DNA of 64,000 nucleotides from Hemerocallis citrina (GCA_017893485.1 CM030358.1:145342393-145406392), one strand, 5' to 3'; positions 21,630-33,675 are shown, counted from the first letter of the stretch. The notes: generated by a model from the letters alone, not told the origin. A program made the numbers and translations.

Positions 21630-22480
21630 TTCGGCACCAGCTGCTGAGCGCTCTTGACACCGACCATGTTACATGAAAAGTTGGGGTTTGGCACCAGCTG
21701 CCGAGCGCTCTTGGCACCGACCATGTTACATGGAAAGTTGGGGTTCGGCACCAGCTGCCGAGCGCTCTTGGCACCGACCATGTTACATTGAAAGTTGGGG
21801 TTCGGCACCAGCTGCCGAGCGCTCTTGACACCGACCATGTTACATGGAAAGTTGGGGTTCGGCACAGCTGCCGAGCGTTCTTGACACCGACCATGTTACA
21901 TAGAAAGTTGGGGTTCGGCACCAGCTGCCGAGCGTTCTTGACACCGACCATGTTACATGAAAAGTTGGGGTTCGGCACCAGCCGCCGAGCGCTCTTGGCA
22001 CCGACCATGTTACATGGAAAGTTGGGGTCCGGCACCAGCTGCCGATCGCTCTTGACACTGACCATGTTACATAAAAAGTTGGGGTTCGGCACCAGCTGCC
22101 GAGCGCTCTTGGCACCGACCATGTTACATGGAAAGTTGGGATTCGGCACCAGCTGCCGAGCGCTCTTGGCACCGACCATGTTATATGGAAAGTTGGGGTT
22201 CGGCACCAGCTGTCGAGCGTTCTTGACACCGACCATGTTACATGGAAAGTTGGGGTTCGGCACCAGCTGCCGAGCGTTCTTGACACCGACCATGTTACAT
22301 GAAAAGTTGGGGTTCGGCACCAGCTGCTGAGCGCTCTTGGCATCGACCATGTTACATGAAAAGTTGGGGTTCGGCACCAGCTGCCGAGCGCTCTTGGCAC
22401 CGACCATGTTACATGGAAAGTTGGGGTTCGGCACCAGCTGCCGAGCGTTCTCGACACCGACCATGTTACATGGAAAGTTG
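21630..22480. repeat. 57-bp tandem repeat, about 15 copies, upstream of the Tat 3' LTR
   Basis: The unit contains ACCGACCATGTTACATGGAA, then a GTTGGGGTTCGGC stretch and an AGCTGCCGAGCG stretch. I count 15 occurrences of the CGACCATGTTA word, mostly 57 bp apart, with 1-4 differences per unit. Because 57 is divisible by 3, several frames stay open over the array, so the predicted proteins there are artefacts. Tandem repeats between the coding region and the 3' LTR are known for Ogre/Tat elements and can seed satellites. Confidence 0.95.
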
Positions 22481-23016
22481 GACCTCAGACCTCGCCGAAC
22501 TCCCTCTCAACACTCACAACCTAGCCGAGGTCTCTCTCTTCTTCGGAAGAAGGTGCCGAACCACCCACGGACCTCGGCCTCCTGGGCAGCGAGCGCAGGA
22601 AGGGGTCGGCAGTATGAAATAAGCATGTAGGCCGCACAACGAAGGAAAGCGGCCGAGCCATTCACCAAAAGATCGCGAAAAAACAATTAAAAATTCGGGA
22701 AGTTAAGGAAGAACTCGTGGAAAGTAATTGTAAAGTTGGGAAAGCATTTTCTAGTCCCCAAACAAGTAATTATTACCAAGAACAATCTTCTAAGACCCCC
22801 GAACGACGAATTGACACTTCACAAAGGTGAACAAAAACACCACACGATCCGGAGAACTCAGGAACAACTCAAAGTGCAACCAACTTGAGAAATTACCACA
22901 CTCCCTCCTTCAAGATTCAAAACCTCCCATACTAGACTCCGACACAACTCCACTAGCTATAGTAAAACTACTCCTCAAAGGCTGATCAAGCTCAGTCTTC
23001 GGGAGTGGGGGGCTCG
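22481..23016 (+). other. Tat 3' untranslated tail and polypurine tract
   Basis: No gene. The final bases before the 3' LTR (GGGAGTGGGGGG, about 23001-23012) are the polypurine tract that would prime plus-strand DNA synthesis. The preceding 500 bp is unremarkable unique sequence. Confidence 0.7.
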
Positions 23017-23613
23017 TGATATGGCTAAAAATAGGGTTTAATCGGAACCGTCCAAATCGGGCACGAATCTTGAAGCCCAGGGGTAAAACGGTAATTTCAC
23101 CTACCAATGGGTCTGAAGCGGGTACCGGTTCTCCTTCTTGGAAACCCACTAACCCGCAAACGGATCCACATCAATTGGGTGTGGGTTTCCACCCGCAACG
23201 AACCCGGTCCAGAAGGGATAGAATTAGGGTTCCTGATTAAATCCTAATCAACGGCCCTGATTCATATCTATCCCTTCACTGGGGATTAGGGATTACATTC
23301 TTATCTAATCATGGGGGGATTACATTCCTAATCTGATCCCAGCGGCGCCTATAAATACCCCCCATCCATCTCCATTAAGAGGTAATCAATCTTTCTCCAG
23401 TTTTCATGCTCTTTCATAATCTTCCCTGATTACTGACTTGAGCATCGGAGGGTGCGTCGCCGGGAACAACCCCAGTGTCTCGCACTTTTTGCAGGTGTAC
23501 GGCAGGAGTCAGCGTCAAACTCCGGCAGAACAGGTATACAGGTTTGCTATTCAGTTTTCCTAAGAATCCACAAATACTATTTGTTTGCCCCCACACCAGA
23601 TTTAGCGGCAACA
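23017..23613 (+). repeat. Tat 3' LTR
   Basis: 597 bp, the same ends and TATA box (CTATAAATA, 23350-23358) as the 5' copy. It is followed at once by the target duplication GGTAT and the resumed Copia-1 coding sequence. Confidence 0.95.
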
Positions 23614-26352
23614 GGTATGTTAAGGATGGACTATTCAAATTTAATGTTATGACAATCATCCCAAAATCTGTTGTTCCTGTTGTTCCTAAAATTAAAAATT
23701 AATGAAATAAATCCTGTTACTTATGTTGTTGAGTCTTCTTTTGTTTGACATGAAAGACTAGACCATGTTAATTTTAATTCTCTGCGTAGAATAATTAAAA
23801 TAAATTTACTACCAAAATTTAAGCTAGACAACTGCGACAAATGCGAAGTTTGCATAGAGGCTAAACTCACTAAAACTTCATCCCATTCTGTAGAAAGAAA
23901 CACTGAAACTCTAGGTTAAATTCACACGAATCTGTGAGATTTAAAATTTGTGCAGACCAGAGGTGGTGAAAGTATTTTATGACGTTCACAGACGATTGCA
24001 CAAAATACTGCTATGTATACTTGTTACATAGCAAAAATGAGGCCTTGGATAAATTCAAGGAATATAAGCTTGAGGTTGAGAATCAACTTGGTAAAACGAT
24101 TAAAATCGTTAGGAGTGACAGAGGAGAGGAATATGATGCACTGTTTAATATGTTCTGTTCTGAACATGGAATAGTTCAGCAGACCACTGCTCCTTACTCA
24201 CTTGAATCAAACGATAGTGCCGAGTGCAAGAACCAAACTCTAAAGGAGATGATGAATGCCTTGTTGAATTTTGGGTTACTCCAGAACATGTGGGGAAAAG
24301 CGTTGCTGACTACAAACTACATTCTCAATAAAATACCTCACAAAAAAACTGGTAAGATACCATACGAACTGTGGAAAGGTAATGTACCTTCGTATGAATA
24401 CCTCAAAGTGTGGGGGTGTCTAGCAAAGGTAGCAGTACCTAATCCCAAACAGGTCACAATAGGACCTAAGACAATTGATTGCATATTCATAGGCTATGCA
24501 CACAACAGTAGTGCATATCGGTTCTTGGTATATAAATCAGATATACTAGACGTCCATGTGAATACAATAATAGAATCAAGAAATGCTTGCTTCTTTGAAC
24601 ACATGTTTCCGTGCAAGGATGCTATGTATCCCAAACGTATACGTGAGCAAGGGAATGAAAGTACTTCGATTGATGAACCAGGAGATAATAATGATAACCT
24701 AGACGAAGTAAATGGGCTAGAACATCAAAGTCATTTGGTCCTGACTTTGTAACGGCCTTTCTATTAGAGAATGAGCCTAGAATATTTAATGAAGTCATGT
24801 CTACGCCTGATGCTCCTATGTGGAAGGAAGCAATCAAAAGTGAAATAGACTCCATCATGCAAAATCATACATGGGAGTTGGTCGATTTGCCTTTTGGGTG
24901 TAAAGCTCTAGGATGCAAATGGATTTTTAAACAGAAATTGAAACCAGATGGTTCAATAGAGAAACATAAGGCGAGATTTGTGGTACAAGGATTTAGGCAA
25001 AAGAAATGCCTAGACTTCTTTGATACTTATTCTCCGGTCATGAGAATAACTTCCATAAGAATACTGATAGCTATTGGAACTCTACGTAACCTCGAAATAC
25101 ATCAAATGGATGTCAAAATTGCCTTTCTAAATGGGGATTTAGAAGAAGAAATATACATAAAATAACCTGAGGGTTACGTAGTTCCTGGACATGAAAACAA
25201 GGTGTGCAGGCTTGTAAAATCCTTGTATGGACTGAAACAAGCTCCAAACCAGTGGCATGCAAAATTTGATAATGTTATGATGTCAAATGGTTTCAAAATA
25301 AATGAATGTGATAAGTGTATCTACATCAAAGATACTCCAAATAGATACATTCTGGTGTGTCTGTATGTAGATGGCATACTCATTATTTGTAGCAATAATG
25401 ACATTATCAAACAAACTAAGAAGATGTTTAGTGGTAAGTTTGATATAAAAGATTTGGGAGTTGCAGATGTCATACTAGGAATCACAGTTTCCAGGACGTC
25501 TGAGGAAATTACTTTGTCTCAAGCTTATTACGCTGAGAAGGTACTTGAAAGATTCAAGAATTACTAATAGGACTAGACAAAAGTCTAGCGAATCCCAGTT
25601 TTCACTTGTTCAAAAATACGGGTGACAGCATATTACAATTGGAATATGCACGTGTAATTAGTAGTCTGATGTACTTAACAAATTGTACAAGACCAGACTT
25701 GGCGTATTCAGTAAATGTACTGAGCTACTACACAAGTAATCCAGGACGAAGTCACTGGAAATGAATAACTAGAGTATTGAACTACTTGCGACATACTCAG
25801 AGTTATGGGCTGCATTACACCAGATATCCAGCAGTACTAGAAGGCTACAGTGATGCCAACTGGATATCGGACTCCAAGAACTCAAAATCCACAAGTGGGT
25901 ATATTTTCACTCTTGGTGGTGCAGCTATATCATGGAAATCCTCTAAACAAACGTTATAGGCCAGATCCACCATGGAATCTGAGTTTATTGCTTTAGAAAA
26001 AAAGTGGCATAGGAAGCATAATGACTTCGAAACTTTTTAGAGGATACTCCTATGTGGAAAAAACCAGTGCCTGCTATATGTGTACACTGTGACAGCCAAT
26101 CGGCTATAGTAAGGGCACTGAGTTGTATGTATAATGGTAAGTCGATCTCGTCATATCAGAATGCGACACAAAACTATTAGACAACTACTCTCAAATGGAA
26201 TAATCTCTATAGAGTATATAAAATTGGCCGACAACCTAGCGGATTCATTTACTAAAGATTTGTCACGAGAGCAAGTTGTGAGATCATCAAGAGGAATGGG
26301 TATAAAAGCCTATGATGAAAGAGGGTATTTGATAGAAACCCTACCAAGGTGA
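23614..26352 (+). pseudogene. Copia-1 integrase, reverse transcriptase and RNase H (3' half of gag-pol)
   Basis: Resumes with YVKDGLFKFN. The integrase core spans about 23979-24750 (FTDDCTKYCYVYLL, IVRSDRGEEYD, then the SNDSAECKNQTLKEMM segment). RT follows around 24797-25567, with MDVKIAFLNGDLEEEIY and the catalytic VCLYVDGILII, where the second Asp of the usual YVDD is Gly. RNase H is in pieces to 26352 ([41 protein letters not shown]). Stops at about 25163, 25565 and 25957, plus frameshifts near 25600 and 26040, show long-standing inactivity. Confidence 0.85.
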
Positions 26353-26942
26353 CTGGAGATCCCAAGATCCAGGTTCAGGGGGCAACTAAATCTTGTTGAA
26401 TCGATATGAGCACTGAGAGATTAAAATGTCGTACTCATTCTTAGGATGACAAATAGTGCTATTTACAAGGGGTTAGGATAAGCTTGGTTTTTAATGATTC
26501 CCATAGCTTTGAAATAAAAGTGGGGTATGACAGGATACTCTTTATAGGCAATCACCTTGTGAGTGTGAAATGAGGCCGTTTCTAGGAGAATGAAGAGAGG
26601 CTACATTCTCCAAGTTCATTCACGATTAACCAGGATTGTTCAAGGCCAAAATGAACACAATAAGAGAACCTAGTTCTGTGAGGAGTTGAAACTGTGTGAT
26701 AGTTATTGTCTAGGTTCACATCAAAGTCCGGGTAGTTCAAGGCATCATGTTCACAACCTGGTCAAGTGAATCTGATCGCTACTCACTAAGGGTGGTTCAA
26801 AGTTAAAAAATTACTACCATTCCTAATGTAGTGATTTTTCGATTGTACTATCAGAGTCTTTTCTGTCGTGTCTTTTTCTGTCATGTATTTTTCTGTCGTG
26901 TCTGGATTGCATAGTTTTGATAATTTCATTCATGTGGGGGAT
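26353..26942 (+). other. Copia-1 3' untranslated region with polypurine tract
   Basis: No gene. The last bases before the LTR (CATGTGGGGGAT, 26931-26942) form the polypurine tract. A diverged TTTCTGTCGTG repeat occurs near 26860-26900. Confidence 0.7.
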
Positions 26943-27834
26943 TGTTGGAAATATTTTTGGCATTTTTTCGGGCCTGATTCCGGTAGGCTCCGGCCACCAG
27001 CGGCGCCGGAAAGTGATTGGATTGTGTTCCTCTCGTCAAATACTATTCCGTAATGTACTTGTTTGCCAAAAATAGATTCCGTATGAATGAGAAGTGTTGG
27101 TCCAAATTTGAGTACTCGAAAGTACTAACTTGAAAATTTTGAGAAAATTGATAGTCCCACATCGAAAGTTGAGAAAGATTTCTTTAGTATATAGCTGAAG
27201 AAATGGACTAAAGAGCGTAGCCCTGGGGTTACCCCTAACATGTAGTGGAGAGAGGACCTACCCAAAGTTACAAATACACACACGCGCGCGCGCCAGGCCC
27301 CGATCCGGTTCGGCCTAAATTATTTTTTGCCTAGCTCCAAATTTTTTCCTGAATCCAGTTTTCTGTTGAGGCATTTGAAATTCTGTAACTGGTGCCATTA
27401 CTCTATAACAGCAGAATAATGGATCCATCAGTTACGTTTTTTGAGTCATTACTCTGCTGTTATAGAGTAATGGATCCATCAGTTACGCCTCTCATCTCCT
27501 ATAAGTGCAGTCATTTTTTTCTGTCAAAGTACACAGATTTTGAATTTTAAAACTTTTCTTCTTCCTCTGAGTCAGTCCGAAAGTACACTGCAGTTACTGG
27601 TTCGCTGGTGTCTCTGAAGCTTGGGTGTTGCTCTTCAGAGAAGGTAATACAGTTGTATTCTGGGAGGCAGTTCGTCAACAACCGTCACACTACGAGGCAA
27701 ATTTTGCTTTAAAAATAGAGATCTTCATCCCGACTCTGTATTGAATTGTCTAGTTTGAATTTTTATTCCTGTAATAGTACTTCTTCACTAAGATTATTAG
27801 AAATTCTCTATTTTGCGAAATTCAAGTTCTAACA
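26943..27834 (+). repeat. Copia-1 3' LTR
   Basis: 892 bp matching 4899-5823, with TGTTGGAAATA at the start and GTTCTAACA at the end. It is slightly shorter because of small deletions around the dinucleotide run and the GGTTTGGTTT stretch. Confidence 0.85.
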
Positions 27835-28939
27835 TAAAGAAAATGGTAATCTTCCAAATATTTCTCTAATTAGAAGTTTTTTATTTCTTGTTTTTCTTCC
27901 ACACCTTGTTTTTACATCTCCACATTTACTTATATATTTGTTCATAAGTATGAATCACGTGAGAATGAAGTAAACTTTGCTTCCTTCTTAGCCATAATCT
28001 TTGAATTACATGTTTCATGATTTTTCATGTGATTCATGAATCACTTCTAGAAAAAATAAGCCCCTAAATATATAAATAAATTCATAATTAAATATAGTGA
28101 TCATCCATGATCATAACATTTACAACAAAATTGACTTTTTCTTAACGCCAAGAAAACAAATTGGTTTTTTATTGCTGCAATGTATCACATAAATCGGACA
28201 CATTTGACTTATCAGACAATGATGTTCTGATGTTCATCATAATATTAAACTACTACCAAAATTTGTCAAGGGGTTCTTAATTTATCATTTATAGATTGTT
28301 AAACACTCTTACGGAAAGATCTACTTATCTCATCACTTCTAACCAATCAAATATCTTAATGACTGTCACGTTTGTCATCACTTAATTTATACTATTATTA
28401 GTAAAGAGTAACTTTTTATGTATATATCACTTTATTCTACTAGAAGTTTAACATGTTGCTGCATTTGAGTATTATTCTGTTAGAAAACTCTTTGAAGAAA
28501 TAGATAAAGAAACATGTACAAATACATCACTAATAGTAAGTGGGAAGTATGATGTTATAATAGCAGAGATATAGAAATAGATTTATATATGATACTTCTT
28601 TGATTTATGTTATTTAAACATTTTTATCATGGGAGAAATTACTTTATATGTCTTATACTAAATAAGATGACTCATAGAACATTTACCACTACATATTGTT
28701 TTGGCTGAAATAAAGCCGTAGCTACATACCAATCATACACACTATTATCTCATAATAAATAGAAAAACACAAAAAGAATTCGAATTTCTTACCTTTTGTT
28801 CTTTGATAAAGAAGCTTACTTCTAGATTCTAACAACGTGTTCAACACACTGTACATATTAGTATCACATATGATTGCAGGCCATTAAGGCAACAATTACA
28901 CCTCTATAGTTTAGATATCTTTCCCCCTTCAATAGTTCA
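27835..28939. other. AT-rich spacer, no gene seen
   Basis: About 1.1 kb of AT-rich sequence without a supportable ORF, RNA gene or clear repeat. It is the only sizeable interval between Copia-1 and the Harbinger nest and may be old intergenic DNA. Confidence 0.5.
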
Positions 28940-29099
28940 GAGCATATGTAGTCGTAGGCAAAAACTCAATTTTTACAAAATTTGAAAGAAAAGATGGTTG
29001 CAATCGTTAGCTAAATACCTAAATTTTGGGTTTGAGGGGAATATTAGCTAGCTATATTTGAAAGAAGATATAGAAATTTGGAAAATATATCTTACGAAA

Positions 29100-29890
29100 G
29101 ATTATCTTTTGTCCGATCAATTTTTTTTTCCCAAATTTGAACGGGCGAGAGATGATCTTTCGTTTGAAATACTTCTTTTCTAATAAAAATGAACGGACGG
29201 GAAATAATTTTCCGTCTGATCAATTTTTCAAATTTTTAAAAAATTGCCTCGGGCGGGAAATAATTTACCATACGAACAATTTTTTAAATTTTAAAAAAAT
29301 TGTCTCGGACGGAAAATGAAGAACCGTCCAATTCATTTTTCCCCAAAAAAATTGAAGGGTATTTCTATGAAATTTGGCCTATATGAATTGTTATGCATAC
29401 TCTTACTGCATCCACTATCGTTTGCTAAGAGCATTTGTAATCGTTATGACTCAAAATTTCCATATTTGGAGAATAGATATAGGAAATTTGACTTCTTGCT
29501 CTAGTCATTTAGACTCAAAGTTTGGTTTTTTTTTTGAATTGACAGACAGTCGATGATCTATTGTCCTAAAAATTTTATGAACTTTTTTAAAGTTTAAATA
29601 TAAGGGACAGGGGATCAAATCTTGTCCCAGGTGAAAAAAATTTCTCAACGGACGCAACAAGATCTTGTGTCCGAGGTTAACATTTTTTATAAAAAAATGG
29701 CACGGGCGGTAAATGATCTACCGTCCAATGAAATTTTTTATTTTTTATTTTTTCTGGGACGGGACATGATTTGTCTTCCGACATGGGAAGGGTTAAATTT
29801 CACATCGGACACAAAATGAAGTTTCATCCAAGAGTGTTTAAAAAAAAGTTGGTTGGGACGAGAAATCATCTAGCATCGCACGTATTTGTT
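29100..29890. repeat. Palindrome array upstream of PMD copy 2
   Basis: Imperfect dyads of the form GACGGGAAAT-AATTTTCCGTC recur every 60-100 bp (for example near 29142-29163, 29194-29217, 29250-29275, 29305-29330, 29640-29665, 29702-29725, 29757-29782), separated by A/T runs. They straddle the junctions of the nested Harbinger-like elements and stop about 190 bp before the PMD start. Confidence 0.65.
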
Positions 29891-29944
29891 TTTTTTGGCT
29901 CTTCCTATACTACCCTTCACAGTTTATCTCCATCTCCATCTGAA

Positions 29945-29954
29945 CTATATATTT
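29945..29954 (+). promoter_or_regulatory. TATA-like box upstream of PMD copy 2
   Basis: CTATATATTT lies about 135 nt upstream of the PMD-2 start, the same arrangement as in copies 1 and 3. Confidence 0.4.
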
Positions 29955-30079
29955 TCACATAATTTTTACAACCTTCATACAAACTCATCTATCACTTATC
30001 TCTGACTTTGCTTCTCGGACCCAATTTCTTTTTACAATTCCCTATTCTCAATTCCTTCTCCAATATATATAATCAAAAA

Positions 30080-30834
30080 TGTCATGTTGATCCGAAGATT
30101 TATTGGTAGGATCAATTCAAAGAGTCAAGCTGGCTCAGATCATGGCAAGAGAATAGTATGTATCAAAGAACCTGAATCAGATACTCAGTGATCCAACAAT
30201 GTGGAAACAGGTTGTCGACGACTGCCCTCATATTTGTAAGCATATTACCAAACACTCTTCTGGTGGTTTTTGTAACTTTAGGAGAAATTGGAATGGTCTA
30301 ATTAAAGCATACATGGTGTGCTCTCATTCCCCACTAGTGAAGCAAGTAATTGAAAGTGCGGGGTGACACCTTTTTTTACAATTGATACCGAAAAGTCATC
30401 TCAACAGCTAGTCGAGGCCTTAGTTGAGAGATGATGGGATACTACCCACACATTTCACATGCGGTCTGGTGAGTTGGGATTCACCCCGTTGGATTGGGTA
30501 ATGTTAACGGAAATATCCATCGGAGTCGGTGAAAATCCTTCGTGCAACGATGAAGACTACCATTTCGAAACAATGAAGACCCGCTTCTTTCCTGAAATAA
30601 CTGAATCTGATTGGAAATCTCAGGGAACACGTTGTTCGTTCCAGAAAAAGTATTTTCATAGCAGTAAAATCGAGAAAGAAAAAGTTGATAATACTGTAAC
30701 TATGACGGTTGCACGAGCCTTCTTTATGTTCTTCTTGGGGGAGTTTTATTTCCAATTCTACTTCAGTTGTATGATTTGGTTGGCTTGCAGCACTTGAAGA
30801 TCTTACCAAACTGGGCACATATGATTGGGGTAGT
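30080..30834 (+). pseudogene. PMD copy 2, 5' part
   Basis: Starts at ATG 30080 or 30084 (a small indel separates them) with IRRFIGRINSKSQ, then NNVETGCRRLP and its correct-frame equivalent. It continues LVEALVERWWDTTHTFHM, GELGFTPLDWVMLTEISIG, MKTRFFPEITESDWKSQG and VARAFFMFFLG. It ends in ALEDLTKLGTYDWGS, where the SIRE-type element enters. This is the plant mobile domain core. Several stops and frameshifts (near 30190, 30365 and 30430) make it a pseudogene. The reading continues at 40826. Confidence 0.75.
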
Positions 30835-32301
30835 TGTTGGATCCTGTAGGCAATGCAAAATAACACTAGAGGAGGAGTGAATAGTGTTGTATAAAAATTA
30901 ATTAAGAAAATAAACTTTTCGTTCTGTTCAGTCGACTTAAAAGGAGAATACAGTCGACTGGGGCGTCAGAAAAAAAAAGAGTATTTTATACAAGTCTAAT
31001 CAGTCGACTTATAGCGAAAACTCAGTCGACTTACCAGACAAGTGTTCAAAAAGTATTTTATACAAGTCTGATTAGTCGACTTATAGAGGAGACTCAGTCG
31101 ACTTGCCAGACAAGTTTTCGAATAAAACACAGAAAAATTGAAATACAAGTGAAGAAAATACAACCACAGAGAGAGTCAAACACAGAGTACACAGTGATAT
31201 ATCCTGGTTCGATCCTCCCGACATACATCTAGTCCCCAAGCAACCCACTTGAGATTTTCCACTATTCTTGAAGAAAATACAAGAATATCCTACAGCGTTC
31301 GACAACAACCTTGCCAAACCCGTAGATCGCTTTCACCACTAGAGAGAGCACACCCAAAAACCCGACCCTACAACCTAGAGCCCTACTCTCCAACCAAGAG
31401 GACCACTCTCACAACCCGAGAGTAAAAATACAACAACAAGAGAGTTACAACAACCTATAGCCTTGTTTGTGATTGTGATTTTTGTATGCTGGCTAATAGG
31501 TCAACTTCTGAAATCAGTCCAAAAAAAATTCGTTGTTATACTGAACTGATTTTTAGAGAACCAAGACTTAGAGATTATGAATGCTTCTTAGAAAACTTGG
31601 TCTCTTTAAAAACAAAAGCTTTAAAACTTCAGAAAATGCTTGGAACTTTTTCATGGTGATTCCTATGCTCTATTTATAGAGAGGAATCATAAGAACATTG
31701 AAGAACAGTTCCTAAAACTGAATTAAAATGGATAGAAATTGTTTTGAATTTGAAAAATAAGTTTTGAAATCAGAAAACTGTCGAAATGGCTTGAACAGTT
31801 GACTAGGTTGCCATAATGAGTCGACTGGTCAGAGCTTGTATGAGTTCAGATAGTTTCGTACTAAGACGGTCGAATGGTACTCAACAGCTGATCTTATTCA
31901 AGCTTATTTCGACCTTTTAACTTTTGTAAAAATACTCAAATATTAAAAGATATGTGTGAGTGTGTGTCTGACAAGGCTATTACAACATTTCCAAGACTCA
32001 AAGAATAAAAATTACAATTGTTACAAGACACTTTAATACAAAACAATTTGAAGCACTAGTCTTATCTTGAACTTGAGTCTTTGACTGAGCTTGAGCCATT
32101 GTCTTTATATCATGAAGCTTGCTTGATCAATGTGGCTTGAACTAAGTTCGTTGTGGATTGATCAATTCTCTTGAAAGCTTCATTGAATCAACTTTACCTT
32201 TGTGTATTGCACCATGGTATTGATCTAGATACACCCTGCAATATATATAAGTGATAGCACAACTTTGCATTGTGTTGTAGTCATCAAAACCAAAAATCAA
32301 C
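30835..32301 (-). repeat. SIRE-type 3' LTR
   Basis: The partner of 39316-40820. It holds a TATA box on minus (TATAAATAG, 31670-31678) and a cluster of CAGTCGACTT/G copies (30929, 30951, 31001, 31023, 31073, 31094; a further GAGTCGACTGG near 31818). Short ORFs in it recur in the other LTR and are not genes. Confidence 0.92.
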
Positions 32302-32316
32302 TTTCCCCCTCTATTT
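32302..32316 (-). other. SIRE-type polypurine tract
   Basis: On minus, AGAGGGGGAAAG lies immediately before the 3' LTR and would prime plus-strand synthesis. Confidence 0.75.
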
Positions 32317-32338
32317 GATGATGACAACACAATAGCTT

Positions 32339-32364
32339 ATAATAATAATAATAATAATAATAAT
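32339..32364. repeat. (AAT)n microsatellite
   Basis: About eight AAT units in the spacer between the 3' LTR and the third ORF of the SIRE-type element. Confidence 0.9.
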
Positions 32365-32640
32365 TAAAGACGTTCCCCCTAACTAATGTACAACATGCAC
32401 AAGTTAAGAAAACATGCACAAAAACATGCACATCCTTTTCTTTCCCTTTGTCATCAACAAAAAAAAATAGAAGGAGGAAAGAAACAATAACATCAGGGAA
32501 ACAAAAAGAACCAACATATGGCAAAACCATTACAAATTTATAGATATGAAATTGAAGTACATGGTTTCAAATACAGCATAAAAATGAAATACATAAAACA
32601 TAATAAAAAATTACAAGAAAAAAATAGAAAGTACATCAAG

Positions 32641-33675
32641 TCAGTCTTCTTCTTCGTCATCAGTATCGTGAGAGGCAGGAGGTGGAGGTGGAAATCGTTG
32701 GGTGAACAAGTAGGTAAGATGAGAAATACTAGCTTCAAGGGTATCCTGATGATCCATGAGATAGTTGACAGAATGATAAAGACTCTCAGGATCAGAAAAG
32801 ACAGCTCTAGGACGAGATGAACTAGAGGCAGAAGACCTACGACCAGAAGTAGCTAAAGGAATATGAGGGGTATTTCTTCGAGGAGGAGAGTGAAGAATCT
32901 TTATACGAGCTAAACTCGCACAATCAAAAGACTCATAATGAGTGACAACACTAGACTCAGAAGTAAGATCAACTTCATAGAAGTTGAAAACATGAGTAAG
33001 TATTGCACCAAAAGGAAGAAAAGAAGTATGAGCCTTATGGAAACGATTGAAAATGACTCGACTCCAATTTATTTGGATGTTGCCAAAAATCGTATAGACA
33101 CCTTGTTGCGACTCGTGGGAAAATTGATCGTAACTCCCCGTTTTAGGGATAATGTTATACGACAAAATTCTTGCAACTAGCTTAGCAAGCGGTGTAATTG
33201 TTTGGTTAGACATTGGGGGACCGCGATTTGGCAAGTAGATTTTTGAATGGATAGAGTCGTCATCCATATCAATCTCCCCTAAATCTAATCCTTCATAAGG
33301 AATACCCAAAATGATTCCCAATTTTGCAAGAGTCAACCTCATACGAATATTTTTTACCGTAGTAGTAATAAATATTTCGTTACCATCCACGAAAGTGGCA
33401 ACTCTCATATTTGTATAAAACAAATATATAAGTTGTGGATAGTAATAAGATTGATTAACAAGAGAAAGCAAGTTAAATAACCCACGTTGTTCAAACAATG
33501 GGGCTAAAGGGAACCTTTCTAAATCAGGAAAATTTACAAATCTCCCTAGAAAAATAGCAATCTGACAAATGAGAAAGAATTTCTCAACAAGGTTATGGTT
33601 CCTAAGATATTGAAGGTAATTGCTAGAGGAATGTCCTTCCTCAACATTAGAACCACGAGCTCTCTTTGGAGGCAT
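32641..33675 (-). CDS. Third ORF of the SIRE-type element (putative plant transposon protein / env-like), 344 aa
   Basis: An uninterrupted frame starting MPPKRARGSN, placed between pol and the 3' LTR on the pol strand, the position called env-like in SIRE elements. The core, about residues 40-260, contains LFEQRGLFNLLSLVNQSYY, IRMRLTLAKLGIILGIPYEG, TPLAKLVARILSYNIIPKTG and LPFGAILTHVFNFYEV. This matches the 'putative plant transposon protein' family found widely in plant retroelements. The tail is Ser/Arg-rich, then Pro-rich and acidic (HDTDDEEED). I see no signal peptide and no convincing transmembrane segment, so a true envelope role is doubtful. The function is unknown. The lack of stops contrasts with the damaged gag. 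Confidence 0.8.
   Translation of the reverse strand: MPPKRARGSNVEEGHSSSNYLQYLRNHNLVEKFFLICQIAIFLGRFVNFPDLERFPLAPLFEQRGLFNLLSLVNQSYYYPQLIYLFYTNMRVATFVDGNEIFITTTVKNIRMRLTLAKLGIILGIPYEGLDLGEIDMDDDSIHSKIYLPNRGPPMSNQTITPLAKLVARILSYNIIPKTGSYDQFSHESQQGVYTIFGNIQINWSRVIFNRFHKAHTSFLPFGAILTHVFNFYEVDLTSESSVVTHYESFDCASLARIKILHSPPRRNTPHIPLATSGRRSSASSSSRPRAVFSDPESLYHSVNYLMDHQDTLEASISHLTYLFTQRFPPPPPASHDTDDEEED

Larger units (their letters stand above)
7256..23613 (+). mobile_element. Tat-lineage Ty3/gypsy retrotransposon (16.4 kb including an inserted hAT)
   Basis: LTRs of 598 and 597 bp begin TGATATGGC and end GCGGCAACA. They are flanked by an exact 5-bp target-site duplication GGTAT (7251-7255 and 23614-23618) in the Copia-1 coding region. 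The internal order is primer site, gag, protease, RT, RNase H, a second RNase H of plant type, integrase, antisense genes, tandem repeats, polypurine tract. A second RNase H plus long extra sequence before the 3' LTR is the established signature of the Tat/Ogre/Retand group. By eye the LTRs differ at about 18 positions (about 3%), so it is younger than Copia-1. Stops and frameshifts make it non-autonomous. Confidence 0.93.
4899..27834 (+). mobile_element. Copia-1: decayed Ty1/copia retrotransposon split by a Tat element
   Basis: Two matching LTRs (4899-5823 and 26943-27834) bracket gag, protease, integrase, reverse transcriptase and RNase H pieces in the copia order, all on plus. Coding sequence breaks off at 7255 within the pre-integrase region (KNGVYLGKGY) and resumes at 23614 (YVKDGLFKFN) on the other side of the Tat element. 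Many stops and frameshifts show it is old. Flanks TGAAC (4894-4898) and TAAAG (27835-27839) agree only partly, so the target-site duplication has decayed or is not real. Confidence 0.88.

Noticed and set aside
21630..22480. CRISPR-like regular repeat
   Set aside because: Units are contiguous with no unique spacers, lie in a plant retrotransposon 3' region and have no cas genes nearby.
21494..22630. Several long ORFs on both strands with repeated VPNPNF / SWCRTPTFHVTW-type peptides
   Set aside because: They are by-products of the 57-bp tandem repeat, whose unit length is a multiple of three; overlapping frames on both strands are open at once.
32641..33675. Genuine viral envelope gene
   Set aside because: No signal peptide, cleavage site or convincing transmembrane segment; it matches the plant transposon protein family instead.
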